Below, piece after piece: positions 41,854 through 51,686 of a stretch of DNA of 64,000 nt (position 1 is the first letter of the stretch; the number at the start of each line of letters is the position of its first letter). This DNA is from Corallococcus macrosporus (GTDB taxonomy: Bacteria > Myxococcota > Myxococcia > Myxococcales > Myxococcaceae), in the NCBI RefSeq assembly GCF_017302985.1, contig NZ_JAFIMU010000008.1:186001-250000 (forward strand). Direction: 5' to 3'. Both the position numbers and the translations under genes were made by a program. The notes under the pieces were generated by a model. It was not told the DNA's origin. It ran no database searches and saw only the letters and a program-made list of their open reading frames with translations.

Positions 41854-42291
41854 TCAGAACGCGGTGGAGACGAACAGGCCCGGGCGGATGGACAGGATGC
41901 CGCCCGCCACGAGCAGCAGCGACACCAGCGTGCCCACCAGCACCGGCACGTAGCCGGGCACGGGCCGCGCCGCGCCGGACGCGGAGGCCTCGCCGCTGGC
42001 CTTCAGGCGCCGGCGGGTGGCGCCCAGGGGGCCCTGGATGGCCCCCACCGCCAGGACCATCATCACGATGTGGCCGATGAGCGCCGGGTAGTACCCGCGC
42101 GTCACCAGCACCGCGATGCCCACGAGCACCTGCAACTGCAGCAGGCCGGAGTAGGACGCGCCGACGATGCGCCCCACCTTGTCGAACGGGCGCTTCGTGG
42201 CGACCGCGAACGCGAAGAACGCGAGCGCGATGACGCCGGACAGCAGCACCAGGTAGCGAAGGCCCGAGTGGAGATGGAAGAAGAAGGTCAT
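41854..42291 (-). CDS. Small four-helix membrane protein, unknown function
   Basis: This 145-residue protein has four predicted membrane segments: about 10-29 (YLVLLSGVIALAFFAFAV), 46-65, 68-88 and 115-137. A conserved-looking HSGLRYLVLL start and a GHIVMM segment in the third helix are visible, with a basic loop (RRRLKASG) before the last helix. I do not recognise the family. It is encoded just downstream of the di-heme peroxidase gene on the same strand (50 bp gap), so co-transcription is likely and a role with that electron-transfer protein is possible. Confidence 0.7.
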   Translation of the reverse strand: MTFFFHLHSGLRYLVLLSGVIALAFFAFAVATKRPFDKVGRIVGASYSGLLQLQVLVGIAVLVTRGYYPALIGHIVMMVLAVGAIQGPLGATRRRLKASGEASASGAARPVPGYVPVLVGTLVSLLLVAGGILSIRPGLFVSTAF

Positions 42292-42341
42292 GGGCGCAGG
42301 GGTTTAGCACCCGCCGGGCGGGACGCGACGTTTCCGGAAGG

Positions 42342-43463
<1,122 letters not shown>

Positions 43464-43661
43464 GAACAAGGCCTCCCGTCAGCGGCACGGAACGAAGCGC
43501 ACCGTACCAGCGCCCCGGGCGGCGGGAGCAGGGACGGAAAGTCGCACCACCCGCCGGGCTTTCCCATGCCATCAGTCCGGCAGCGCCCGTCCGGACAGCG
43601 GCCCGGCGGGCACGGAGTGGGGGTGCTGCGGAACAACACCGGCACCGCTACCCCTTCTTCT

Positions 43662-44441
43662 TCAAGGCCCCGGCGGCGTGCCGGGGACGCGGACCGGCGC
43701 GTCCGCCTGGAAGCGGGGCGCCACGGAGGACGGCGGATGCAGGACGACGACACGGGCGGCAAGGGGCGGGAGGTGGACGTGCTCGTCTGCCGCAAGTGCC
43801 TGACGAAGAGCGCCCGGAGCGGCGGGCAGGACCTGCCGCGCTGGCTCCAGGGAGAGCTGGCCGAGCGGGGCCTCGCCGGACAGGTGCGCATCACGCCAAC
43901 GGGCTGCATGAACCAGTGCCCGCGCCGGCAGGTCACCGTGCTCGTCTCCGACTCCGATGATCCGCAAGGCCGCATGCTGCTGGTGGAGCCCCGGCTCCAG
44001 CGCGACCTGCTCCTGAAGTTCGTGGAGCGCCGCGCGCGGCCGGACGCGCCCGCCGCTTCGCCTGGCGGCGGCGACGGTGCGGGGCGGGGGCAGGAGCACC
44101 TCGGTGATGAACCGGTCCACGAGGAACGCGGCCAGTAGCCCCGTCGCGGTGCCGGCGGTGTCCCACGCCAGGTCCTTCAGGGAGAAGGCGTTGCCGCGAG
44201 CGCGGTCGTAGACCTCCTTGCCCAGCCCCACGCCCAATCCCAGTCCCACGCCGGTAAGCGCCCGCGCTCCTGGTGAATCGAACAGCACCGCGCCCGCGCC
44301 GTAGCCCACGCCCGTGGCGGCGGCGCACGCCGCGAAGTGTCTGGGCTTGTCGTCGCCAAACCAGTCATCACCGGACGCGGCGAGGGAGGAGGCCGGGACG
44401 GCGGACAGCGCGAGGGCGGCGAGCACGGCGCGAGGGGGCAT
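43662..44441 (-). CDS. Exported YfiM/DUF2279-like protein with long overlapping 3' end
   Basis: Signal peptide (RAVLAALALSAVPASSLAAS), then DDWFGDDKPRHFAACAAATGVGYGAG and LGLGVGLGKEVYDRARG, followed by DLAWDTAGTATGLLAAFLVDRF. This pattern of small Gly-rich helices is that of YfiM/DUF2279-type lipoproteins and membrane-associated proteins. The believable domain ends near 44090 (about 117 residues). The frame then runs on to 43662 across the opposing ferredoxin gene with no recognisable content. Either the stop codon is lost or a sequencing frameshift is present. Function unknown. Confidence 0.6.
   Translation of the reverse strand: MPPRAVLAALALSAVPASSLAASGDDWFGDDKPRHFAACAAATGVGYGAGAVLFDSPGARALTGVGLGLGVGLGKEVYDRARGNAFSLKDLAWDTAGTATGLLAAFLVDRFITEVLLPPPRTVAAARRSGGRVRPRAALHELQEQVALEPGLHQQHAALRIIGVGDEHGDLPARALVHAARWRDAHLSGEAPLGQLSLEPARQVLPAAPGALRQALAADEHVHLPPLAARVVVLHPPSSVAPRFQADAPVRVPGTPPGP
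43737..44138 (+). CDS. (2Fe-2S) ferredoxin-like protein, thioredoxin fold
   Basis: 133 residues. VDVLVCRKCLTKSARSGG near the N-terminus and TPTGCMNQCPRRQVTV near residue 60 give the four cysteines spaced as in thioredoxin-like [2Fe-2S] proteins. The final ~35 residues are Gly/Asp/Glu-rich and look unstructured. GGAGG precedes the ATG at 43737. The 3' end overlaps the opposing gene that starts at 44441, whose open frame continues to 43662. In the overlap the cysteine-bearing frame is more convincing here; in 44150-44441 the other strand is. Confidence 0.72.
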   Translation: MQDDDTGGKGREVDVLVCRKCLTKSARSGGQDLPRWLQGELAERGLAGQVRITPTGCMNQCPRRQVTVLVSDSDDPQGRMLLVEPRLQRDLLLKFVERRARPDAPAASPGGGDGAGRGQEHLGDEPVHEERGQ

Positions 44442-44531
44442 GCATCCATCCTGTAGCATTCCCCGCACGAGGACGGGACCTGGGCTGAGAGTGAAATCCA
44501 GGGGTGTTTCCACGCTTGCCGACCCCCACGG

Positions 44532-45674
44532 TTGGTGCGTTTTGGAGACGGAGCCCGCAGGTGGGCTTATGCTCGACTGGCTTTGAAAGGCTTCGGTCCC
44601 TCGCTCAGCTTCCGGCAGGCCCGTCACCCCGCGCTCGATGGCGCGCGGGGGTTGGCCGTGCTCGCCATGGTGATGGGTCACACGCTGGACGCGCTCTTGG
44701 CGCCGGCCTTCCGCGACCATCCGTGGGTCCAGGAGTACTGGAAGCTGCGGGGCATCACCGCCCCGCTGTTCCTCCTGGTGAGCGGCTGGGCGGTGGTGAT
44801 GGCGCTGGGCACGAAGCCGGGCGCGGCGAAGGACTCCTTCGGCCGCCGGTTCCGCCGCGCGCTGTTGCTGTTGTTCCTAGGTTACCTGCTGCACTGGCCG
44901 GGCTGGGGCGCGGTGCGCGAGCTGGGCTTCAGCGACGCCATGCTGGCCAAGGTCTTCCAGTTCGACGCGCTCCAGTGCATCGGCGCGGCGCTGATGCTGG
45001 GCGCGATGGCGCTGGTGGTGACGCCGCACCGGGGCGCGCGGGCGCTGCTCCTGGGCGGGCTGGCGGTGGGAATTCCCCTGGCCAGCGCGGGCATGTGGCA
45101 CGCGGGCGCGCACCTGCCGGTGCCGCTGCAGCAGTTCCTTGGCAACGGGGAGGGCAGCCGCTTCCCGTTCTTCCCCTGGGCGGGCTTCTTCTTCGCGGGC
45201 GCGTTCGCCGCGCACGGGCTGCACCTGTTGAAGCCGGGCCTGGCGCAGGGCTTCGCGCTGCTCGCGCTGGGCGGGGCGCTGGTGGCGCTCACCCGCTGGG
45301 TGCCCATCGAGTGGACGCCCACCAGCCCCACGATGGTGATGTACCGCGTGGCGCAGGGCCTGATGGTGCTGGGCGCGGTGAACCTGCTGCCGCAGCGGCT
45401 GAGCGGCCTGCTGGCGCCGCTGGGGCGGCTGTCGCTGTGGATCTACGTGCTGCACCTGCCGGTGGTGTACGGCTGGGCGGACACCGCGGGCCTCGCGCAG
45501 CGCATCGGTCCCCGGCTGGGCATCGCGGCGGCGCTGGGCGTGTCCGTGGCGCTGCTGGTGGGCTGCTATCTCGTCGCCCGCGTCGGCCGCTGGGTGCGAG
45601 AGCAGGCCCGCCCCTGGCGCGCGGGCTCCACGACCCTGGGCGCCAGTGTCGGCACCGCGCGCCTGGGCCAGTAG
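44532..45674 (+). CDS. DUF1624-type membrane acyltransferase (heparan-N-acetyltransferase-like)
   Basis: About 380 residues with about ten hydrophobic segments. RHPALDGARGLAVLAMVMGHTLDAL near residue 33 carries the conserved Arg/Asp/Arg and His of the YeiB/DUF1624/OpgC-like acyltransferase group, and LFLLVSGWAVVMALG and FPFFPWAGFFFAGAF follow. Such proteins move acyl groups to sugars across the inner membrane. The start is uncertain: the frame opens at a TTG at 44532 followed by GTG, with no good ribosome site, and a TTG near 44582 is an alternative. Last gene before the convergent DTW gene. Acceptor unknown. Confidence 0.72.
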   Translation: MVRFGDGARRWAYARLALKGFGPSLSFRQARHPALDGARGLAVLAMVMGHTLDALLAPAFRDHPWVQEYWKLRGITAPLFLLVSGWAVVMALGTKPGAAKDSFGRRFRRALLLLFLGYLLHWPGWGAVRELGFSDAMLAKVFQFDALQCIGAALMLGAMALVVTPHRGARALLLGGLAVGIPLASAGMWHAGAHLPVPLQQFLGNGEGSRFPFFPWAGFFFAGAFAAHGLHLLKPGLAQGFALLALGGALVALTRWVPIEWTPTSPTMVMYRVAQGLMVLGAVNLLPQRLSGLLAPLGRLSLWIYVLHLPVVYGWADTAGLAQRIGPRLGIAAALGVSVALLVGCYLVARVGRWVREQARPWRAGSTTLGASVGTARLGQ

Positions 45675-45680
45675 AACGCT

Positions 45681-46865
45681 TCAGCCTTCGGAGCCGGTGC
45701 GCGGCAGCTTCGCGGGAGGCTCGGTGGCATTGCCCCGGGCCACCAGCTCGCGGGCCACGGACTCCAGTGCGCTGATGCGGCGGCCCGCGCGGCCCCGGGC
45801 CCACGTGGCCACCTCCGGCGCCTTGAGCAGCGACACCGCCTGCTCCACGCCGCCCGCCTTGCCCTTGAGCGCCCGCGCCGTGGCCAGCCGCACGTTGCGC
45901 GCGGACCTGCGCGCCAGGCCGCCGTTCCACAGCAGGTCCAGGGCGAAGGTGGTCCACACCGTCAGCTCGTCGTCCGGACGCAGGAACGCCTCGAAGCGGG
46001 CCAGCGCCTGCGCGCGCGGCTCACCGGCGCGCAGCGCCTCCTCCGGCAGCTCGACATGCAGCGGCGTGCTGTGCGCGATGGGCTGCTCCGGCGCGATGAC
46101 CGCCTCGAAGCGCTCGCCCGTGGCGTAGCGGACCGCCACCAGGTGCACCAGCTCCGGCGGGATGCCCGCCTCCAGCGCGTGCGCGTTCGCTTCCGCGTAG
46201 AAGAGGACCAGCCGGTCCGCGGCATCCGCCAGCGAGCGCAGCTCCAGCGGCGGGCGCCACTCGCTCTTGTAGATGCGGCGCCGGTTGGGCCCCGTGCGCG
46301 TCTCCTGCCGCTCCAGCTGCGTGTCCACCATGAACTCGAACGCGCCCAGCATGCGGTCGAAGTAGTCCGGCTTGCCCTCCAGCTGGCCGAGGATTTCCGC
46401 CACCGCCTCGATGGTGGAGACGCAGTGGTCCGCCGGCTCCGCGCGGATGCGGTAGTTGCTGGGGCGGCGAGGCACGAAGCCGATGCGCGGCAGCGCCGCG
46501 AGCACCGGGTTGCGCATCACCACCTTCTTCGCCTGCGGCCAGGTGCCGTCCACGACGATGAGCGTCTCCGGCGGGTTCGCCTGGGCCTCCTCCACGGAGA
46601 TGGCGTCCTCGCCCGGGAAGAGCACCGCGACGCGCTCGGGGTGCTTCGCCAGCTCCTCCAGCCGCGCGTGGCCGGTGAAGTCCACGCCCCGGTGCAGCTC
46701 CGAGTTGGGCAGCGACAGGTGCGCCATGCGCGCCGTGCCGATGGCCACGCGCCGCTCCCGCGGATGCTGGAGGAACACCACGCGCGTGCGCGTCTGGAGC
46801 TGGGGGACGTGCGCGCAGTAGCACGCGCTTTCAGGACGCAGACACTTGATGCAGAAGGTACGCAC
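45681..46865 (-). CDS. DTW-domain tRNA-uridine aminocarboxypropyltransferase
   Basis: 394 residues. The N-terminal CIKCLRPESACYCAH is the zinc-type cysteine cluster of DTW proteins. It is followed by LQHPRE (about 33), LFPGEDA, VVDGTWPQAKKVV with the name-giving D-T-W (about 108-120) and YRIRAEPADHCVSTIEA. DTW enzymes (TapT/TuaA) transfer the aminocarboxypropyl group of SAM to uridine in tRNA (acp3U). The C-terminal ~170 residues form a helical extension not needed in the family core, so this is a long member. Confidence 0.85.
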   Translation of the reverse strand: MRTFCIKCLRPESACYCAHVPQLQTRTRVVFLQHPRERRVAIGTARMAHLSLPNSELHRGVDFTGHARLEELAKHPERVAVLFPGEDAISVEEAQANPPETLIVVDGTWPQAKKVVMRNPVLAALPRIGFVPRRPSNYRIRAEPADHCVSTIEAVAEILGQLEGKPDYFDRMLGAFEFMVDTQLERQETRTGPNRRRIYKSEWRPPLELRSLADAADRLVLFYAEANAHALEAGIPPELVHLVAVRYATGERFEAVIAPEQPIAHSTPLHVELPEEALRAGEPRAQALARFEAFLRPDDELTVWTTFALDLLWNGGLARRSARNVRLATARALKGKAGGVEQAVSLLKAPEVATWARGRAGRRISALESVARELVARGNATEPPAKLPRTGSEG

Positions 46866-46962
46866 GCCCGGCCCTTTATCACGGCCCCGCCCCCAGCGGC
46901 CGGGAGGGGCGCCCGCGCACGGAAAGGGCCGCCCCCTCCCCTGCCCGCCCGGGAACGGCTAC

Positions 46963-47709
46963 ATGGGGCCTACCGTGAACCTGCTCCTGCTCTTCGACGA
47001 GGACTTCCAGCCGGACGGCACCGCCCGGCTCACCGGCCGCCGCGCCCAGCACGCCCGCGAGGTCCTCAAGGCCGAACCCGGCGAGTCCCTGCGCGTGGGC
47101 CGCCTGGACGGCCCCACCGGCACGGGCGAGGTGCTGGAGAACGCCCCCGGTCTGCTCCACCTGCGCGTCACCCTCACGGACCCGCCCCCGCCCAGGGCCG
47201 GCGTGGACCTGCTGCTGGCCATCCCCCGCCCCAAGGCGCTCAAGAAGGTGCTGCCCGCCGTCGCGTCCCTGGGCGTGGACCGCGTGGTGCTGGTGAACGC
47301 GGCCCGCGTGGAGAAGAGCTACTTCGACTCCAAGGTGCTCAACGAGGCCTTCGTCCGCGAGCTGCTCCACCAGGGCCTGGAACAGGCCCGCGACACACGC
47401 GCCCCGGAGGTGCTGATCCGCGAGCGCTTCCGGCCCTTCGTCGAGGACGAACTCGACGCCGTCTTGGGCACGGAATCACTGCGCCTGCTCCCCCATCCAC
47501 CGGCCAGCCAGCCGCTCGGGGCCCAAGGGGTGGAGCGCGCCCGGCGCGTGGTGCTCGCCATCGGTCCGGATGGCGGCTGGGTGCCCTTCGAGGCGCAGCT
47601 GCTGGAAGCGCACGGCTTCCAGCCCTTCTCCCTGGGCCCGCGCATCCTCCGTGTGGAGACGGCGGTCCCGGTGCTGCTGGGTCAGGTGACGCTGCTCAAG
47701 GCGCCGTAG
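46963..47709 (+). CDS. rsmE: 16S rRNA (uracil-1498-N3)-methyltransferase
   Basis: 248-residue SPOUT-class methyltransferase. An N-terminal PUA-like domain (LTGRRAQHAREVLKAEPGESLRVG) precedes the knotted SAM site near the C-terminus with AIGPDGGWVPFEAQLLEAHGF and LGPRILRVETA, the RsmE signature. LAIPRPKALKKVLPAVASLGVD marks the start of the SPOUT domain. It methylates U1498 of 16S rRNA in assembled small subunits. The ATG at 46963 and an in-frame GTG at 46975 are both possible starts. Confidence 0.9.
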   Translation: MGPTVNLLLLFDEDFQPDGTARLTGRRAQHAREVLKAEPGESLRVGRLDGPTGTGEVLENAPGLLHLRVTLTDPPPPRAGVDLLLAIPRPKALKKVLPAVASLGVDRVVLVNAARVEKSYFDSKVLNEAFVRELLHQGLEQARDTRAPEVLIRERFRPFVEDELDAVLGTESLRLLPHPPASQPLGAQGVERARRVVLAIGPDGGWVPFEAQLLEAHGFQPFSLGPRILRVETAVPVLLGQVTLLKAP

Positions 47710-49069
47710 CCGCCGCGGGCGCCGTCGCTGGCGCGGGAGGCGGCTGGAGCTTCTGCCACTCCTCCAGCGGCAGGGGCTTGGTGACCTTGAGCACGGACAC
47801 GTCCACCCTCTCCGGGCGCGGCTCGGTGCGCGTGTCCTCGGTGACGGTGAAGTTCAGGCGGTTGATTTCATGCCCGGCCTCCGTCTCCAGCACGACGCGC
47901 CAGTCGCCCGGCTTGGGCGTGGTGCCCGGCTGCGCGTAGTAGCGGTAGCCCCCCTCCGAGCCGTTACTGCTCACGCTGGCCAGGAAGCCCTTGCCCAGCG
48001 CCGTCCAGCCCTTCTCCGGGTGGTCGTAGTACCAGCGCACGCGCACGCGGTACGGCTCGAAGCCCTTGGGCGCGAAGATGCGGAAGAAGTACATGGGCTG
48101 CTCGCCGGGCCGCACCGTGAAGTCCTGATCGCCGTGGTGGAACGCCGTCCAGACCTTCCACCAGGGCTGCGCCTCCGACGTCAGGTGATACACGCCCGGC
48201 GAGACGCGCTTCACCTGGTGGTAGATGCCGCTGTACTGCACCGCCAGGGGCACCGGGGGAATCACGCCCAGGAAGTAGCACCCGAGCAGCAGCGCCTGCG
48301 CGCCGAAGCCGGGCACCGCCACCGTGCGCAGCAGCGCCTTCTCATCCGGGCGCCACCGCTTGAGCACGCGCAGGAGCCCGTAGACGCTGCCGCAGCCCAG
48401 CAGGACGGAGAGCGTGAAGATCCACCACCCCACCCTCCCGAAGAGCACCGGCAGCAGCGACGCGAAGTACAGCGTCACGCACAGGCTGAAGACGGCCACG
48501 CGGATGACGGGCCCCAGTTGCCGGAAGCGCGGCAGCTCGTTCGCCACCAAGAGCCCGAACATGCCCGCCATGAACAGCAGCGGCGTCAGGCCCGACGAGC
48601 TCTTGAAGAGGAACAGCGTGAACGCGCTCAAGAGGCTGCCCAGGAAGAAGTGCAGCGCGTCCTCGCGGAAGCGCCACACCTTCGCCAGGAGCTTCGGCGG
48701 CTCCACGCCCTCGGGGTAGCGCTGCTCCAGCACCAGCAGGCCCGCGAGGATGGCCAGGTAGACGAAGTTCTGCACCTCCGTGAGCGCGTCGTCGACGGGG
48801 CTCAGCGTGAGGACGTCGTAGAGGAAGCCCGCGAAGAAGAAGAGGGCCATCTCCTGCTTCTCGTACTTCGCGCGGAAGGCCTGCACGCGGTCCACCAGCG
48901 TGGGCGTCTTCTCCGTGCTGACGAGGTCGTCCGGATCCGCGACGCCAGCGCCGGGCATGGCGACCGCGACGTTCGGCCCGGGCGGCAGGGGGCCTGTCCC
49001 CACCGGGCTTCCGGGCACTTCGGTGGACGCGTCCTGCGGCTTCGAATCAGGCGGTGTGACGGTGAGCAC
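47696..49069 (-). CDS. Membrane protein with DUF2914-type C-terminal domain
   Basis: 457 residues. A Pro/Gly/Val-rich cytoplasmic start (1-65), then about seven hydrophobic segments between 75 and 285 (ALFFFAGFLYDVLTL, YLAILAGLLVLEQ, FFLGSLLSAFTLFLF, TPLLFMAGMFGLLV and others). A soluble periplasmic end follows, where RVRWYYDHPEKGWTALGKGF, YRYYAQPG and GDWRVVLETEAGHEI match the DUF2914 pattern. The protein ends in a Pro/Ala-rich tail. Function is unknown. Its 3' end overlaps rsmE by 14 bp tail to tail. Confidence 0.72.
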   Translation of the reverse strand: MLTVTPPDSKPQDASTEVPGSPVGTGPLPPGPNVAVAMPGAGVADPDDLVSTEKTPTLVDRVQAFRAKYEKQEMALFFFAGFLYDVLTLSPVDDALTEVQNFVYLAILAGLLVLEQRYPEGVEPPKLLAKVWRFREDALHFFLGSLLSAFTLFLFKSSSGLTPLLFMAGMFGLLVANELPRFRQLGPVIRVAVFSLCVTLYFASLLPVLFGRVGWWIFTLSVLLGCGSVYGLLRVLKRWRPDEKALLRTVAVPGFGAQALLLGCYFLGVIPPVPLAVQYSGIYHQVKRVSPGVYHLTSEAQPWWKVWTAFHHGDQDFTVRPGEQPMYFFRIFAPKGFEPYRVRVRWYYDHPEKGWTALGKGFLASVSSNGSEGGYRYYAQPGTTPKPGDWRVVLETEAGHEINRLNFTVTEDTRTEPRPERVDVSVLKVTKPLPLEEWQKLQPPPAPATAPAAATAP

Positions 49070-49160
49070 GGCGGCGAGACCCCTCTTGGCGACCGCCGCC
49101 CAGTCTACGCGGGGGACGGGGCCCGGGTCTTCCCCCCGGCCCCGAGCCCTTTGCTTGCGC

Positions 49161-49478
49161 CTACTTGCCGCCGGCGGCGACCAGGTCCCGCAGCTCGCCG
49201 CGCTCCGCCAGCTCCATCAGGATGTCGGAGCCGCCCACGAACTTCCCGTGGATGTAGACCTGCGGAATCGTGGGCCAGTTGGAGTAGTCCTTGATGCCCT
49301 GGCGCACGGCCGGGTCCGCCAGCACGTCCACCGTGTGCACCGGGCCCAGCGGCTGCAGCAACTGGAGGGCGCGCGCGGAGAAGCCGCACTGGGGGAACAG
49401 GGCATTGCCCTTCATGAAGAGGACGATGGGGTGCGACTTCACCGTCTCGTCGAACTGGGCCTTGAGGTTCGCGTCCAT
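49161..49478 (-). CDS. Monothiol glutaredoxin, Grx4/GrxD family
   Basis: 105 residues with the CGFS active site in PQCGFSARALQLL (about 30-42) and TIPQVYIHGKFVGGSDIL, the glutathione-binding and dimer surface. Monothiol glutaredoxins carry or repair [2Fe-2S] clusters, often as a complex with BolA proteins. AAGGAG precedes the ATG at 49478. The bolA-like gene is directly upstream, which strongly suggests that pairing here. The sequence before the CGFS motif (LFMKGNALFPQ) is slightly divergent from the usual FMKGTP. Confidence 0.92.
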   Translation of the reverse strand: MDANLKAQFDETVKSHPIVLFMKGNALFPQCGFSARALQLLQPLGPVHTVDVLADPAVRQGIKDYSNWPTIPQVYIHGKFVGGSDILMELAERGELRDLVAAGGK

Positions 49479-49495
49479 GAAACGTTGCTCCTTCT

Positions 49496-49753
49496 TCAGC
49501 GGGGCCCGAGCTTCTTCCACTGCTCGGGCGAATAGGTCTTGAGCGCCAGCGCATGCAGCTCGCCGGACTTCAGCCACTGCTGCAGCGGCGCGTACACCAG
49601 CTGGTGCTGTTCCACCATCGTCTTGCCGGTGAAGGCGGGAGACACGACACGCGCCTCGAAGTGGTCTCCCGTCCCCGTGGTGTCGTTCAACTCCACCTCC
49701 GAGCCCGGCAAGGCGTCGAGGAGGTAACGGCGAAGCGTCTCGGCGTCGAGCAT
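49496..49753 (-). CDS. BolA family protein
   Basis: 85 residues. The BolA helix-turn fold is seen in LRRYLLDALPGSEVELNDTTG, HFEARVVSPAF and the conserved VEQHQLVYAPLQQWL with the Fe-S-coordinating histidine. The C-terminal ALKTYSPEQW is typical. BolA proteins join monothiol glutaredoxins in Fe-S trafficking. Its start codon overlaps the stop of the AlgH-type gene (TGATG), and the glutaredoxin gene follows 17 bp later. GGGGAT precedes the ATG. Confidence 0.9.
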   Translation of the reverse strand: MLDAETLRRYLLDALPGSEVELNDTTGTGDHFEARVVSPAFTGKTMVEQHQLVYAPLQQWLKSGELHALALKTYSPEQWKKLGPR

Positions 49754-50310
49754 CAGTTCATCCCCTTTCCCATCACCAACATGGCCGGGTCCACGCCCAG
49801 CCCACGCAGGGTGGCATCCCACAGCTTCCCCGGGTCCTGTCCCAGCACCGCGTCCGCGGTGGCGTCGGCGTACAGCCACGAGCCCGCGGCAATCTCACTC
49901 TCCAACTGCTTGGGGCCCCAGCCCGCGTACCCCAGGCAGAAGCGCACGCGCGGGTCGGTCCGCTGCAAGAGGGGCCCCAGCGCGTCCAGGGTGACGCTCA
50001 GGTAGAGGCCGGGCAGGACGACGTGCTTCTCCGGAACGGATTCGTCGTCATGCAGGACGAAGCCCCGCTGGGGCTCCACCGGGCCGCCCACGAACACCGG
50101 CTGCGACACGCGGTCGGTCGAGATGTCCATCGACTGACCGCGCGCCAGCTCACCGAGCGTCAGGGGCGCTCCCCGGTTCACGACGAGCCCCATGGAGCCC
50201 GTCTCCCCGTGTTCGATCATCAGGATGACCGAGCGGTAGAAGTTCGGGTCTCCGAGCTGGGGCATGGCCAGCAGGAAGCCTGAGACGAGGTTCTTCACGC
50301 CAGGGAGCAT
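49753..50310 (-). CDS. YqgE/AlgH family protein
   Basis: 185 residues. The family pattern is clear: SGFLLAMPQLGDPNFYRSVI at the N-terminus, HGETGSMGLVVNR, VFVGGPVEPQRGFVLH, RFCLGYAGWGPKQLESEI and GSWLYADA near the end. Structure is known for the family; its biochemical role is not. The ATG at 50310 was preferred over a TTG at 50334. It forms an operon with bolA and glutaredoxin. Confidence 0.87.
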   Translation of the reverse strand: MLPGVKNLVSGFLLAMPQLGDPNFYRSVILMIEHGETGSMGLVVNRGAPLTLGELARGQSMDISTDRVSQPVFVGGPVEPQRGFVLHDDESVPEKHVVLPGLYLSVTLDALGPLLQRTDPRVRFCLGYAGWGPKQLESEIAAGSWLYADATADAVLGQDPGKLWDATLRGLGVDPAMLVMGKGMN

Positions 50311-50358
50311 CGGCCGTCCGGCGGGGGTGTGCAACCGGAACCCGCTCCCCTGCTGGCC

Positions 50359-50808
50359 TCAGTGCCAGCTCTGGTGCTTGGACTTCAGCGCCTTGGCCAG
50401 CTTCTCCGGATCCAACGGCTTGCCGATGAAGAGGTCCGCGCCCAGGCCCTTGCACTTGCGCGCGGTGGCCGCGTCGCTCATGGCGCTGACGCCGATGAGG
50501 ACCGCCTGCGGGAACTTCTCACGCAGCTTGGACATGAGCGTGGTGCCGCTGCGGCCGGGCAGGAACACGTCCACGATGGCGGCGTCCATGCGCTTGTTGC
50601 GCACGGCGAACTCGGCCTCCTCCGCGCTGCCCACGGGCATGGCGTCGTAGCCCCAGCCGCTCACCATCTCCACCAGGAGCTCGCGGTGCGCGGCGTCGTC
50701 CTCCACCACCAGCACTGAACCCCGGACGGTCTCCTTCCGCAGACCGTCGTCACGCGGACGCTCATCACGGGCAGGCGAGAGAGGGATTTCTTCCGTCGGG
50801 AGCGACAT
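50359..50808 (-). CDS. Single-domain response regulator (receiver only)
   Basis: 149 residues: an ~28-residue charged N-terminal extension, then a CheY-like receiver. VLVVEDDAAHREL gives the acidic pair, AIVDVFLPGRSG the phospho-acceptor Asp (about residue 79), IGVSAMSDA the Thr/Ser position and FIGKPLDPEKLAKAL the conserved Lys. No output domain is present, so it should act through protein contacts, as many myxobacterial receivers do. No histidine kinase lies nearby. Start at the ATG 50808. Confidence 0.87.
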   Translation of the reverse strand: MSLPTEEIPLSPARDERPRDDGLRKETVRGSVLVVEDDAAHRELLVEMVSGWGYDAMPVGSAEEAEFAVRNKRMDAAIVDVFLPGRSGTTLMSKLREKFPQAVLIGVSAMSDAATARKCKGLGADLFIGKPLDPEKLAKALKSKHQSWH

Positions 50809-50873
50809 GGTGTTCACCTGGGGGCAAAGGGTTTCCGTTCGAATGGAACCTTTGTCCCAATGTGCGGCATTCC

Positions 50874-51686
50874 TCACACTTCGCGACGGCGACCTCCCCC
50901 CAAGGCCTGTGAAGCGAGCGAGGCGCCAAGCACCAGCAGGACGAGCAATCCCCACGCGGGAATAACGACGCGGCCCCCGCCCTCGTAGATGAGCGCGGCG
51001 TAGGAAGTCCCCAGGTAGCGGCCCAGGGACATGGGCTCCATGCGGGCGATGCCGAAGAAGCTCACCGTGGACTCGGTGAGGATGGCGTTGGGCAGGCGGC
51101 TCAGGAACACGGCGAGCACGAACGGGCGCAGCATGGGCCACAGGTGCACACGCAGGACGTGCAGCCCGCCGCCGCCCAGGGCCCTCGCGGCGGCCACGTA
51201 CTCCTGGCCCTCCAGCGTGGCCAGGCGGTCGCGGAACATGCGCGCGGGGCCGGCCCAGCCCACCAGGGCCAGGGACGTCACCATCAAGCCAAAGGGGCCC
51301 AGGCCGCCGCCCATGCCCGCGTCCATGAGGGACTGGCCCGCGAGCTGGAGCACCATCACCACGAGCACGTCCGGCAGGGCGAACACGGCGTCGACGGCGC
51401 GAAGGAGCACCTGCTCCGTCACCCCGCCGGACAGCCGCGCGAGCGCCGCGACGGCGAGCCCCAGCACGGTGGACAGCGCACCGGCCGCGAGCCCCACGGC
51501 CAGGGACACCCACAGGCCGCCGAAGGCCAGCTCGCACACGCTGCGGTCAGGGCGGTTCAAGTCCCAGCCCAGCGGGCAGGTGTTGGACAGGGCTTCCGGG
51601 AACAGGCGTCCGGCCAGGAGGCTCAGGACGCCCAGGCCCACCAGGAGGACCAGTCCCACCCAGGCGCGCACGGGGACGCGGCTCAA
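50874..51686 (-). CDS. ABC transporter permease, DppC/OppC-like
   Basis: 270-residue inner-membrane protein with about six helices. The permease coupling loop near residue 165 reads EYVAAARALGGGGLHVLRVH, and the C-terminal STVSFFGIARMEPMSLGRYL is typical of DppC/OppC proteins. The start is a TTG at 51686 whose last two bases open the TGA stop of the partner permease; GGGAGG lies upstream. Works with the DppB-like protein and the lipoprotein encoded before it to import peptides or similar solutes. No ATPase genes follow. Confidence 0.85.
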   Translation of the reverse strand: MSRVPVRAWVGLVLLVGLGVLSLLAGRLFPEALSNTCPLGWDLNRPDRSVCELAFGGLWVSLAVGLAAGALSTVLGLAVAALARLSGGVTEQVLLRAVDAVFALPDVLVVMVLQLAGQSLMDAGMGGGLGPFGLMVTSLALVGWAGPARMFRDRLATLEGQEYVAAARALGGGGLHVLRVHLWPMLRPFVLAVFLSRLPNAILTESTVSFFGIARMEPMSLGRYLGTSYAALIYEGGGRVVIPAWGLLVLLVLGASLASQALGGGRRREV

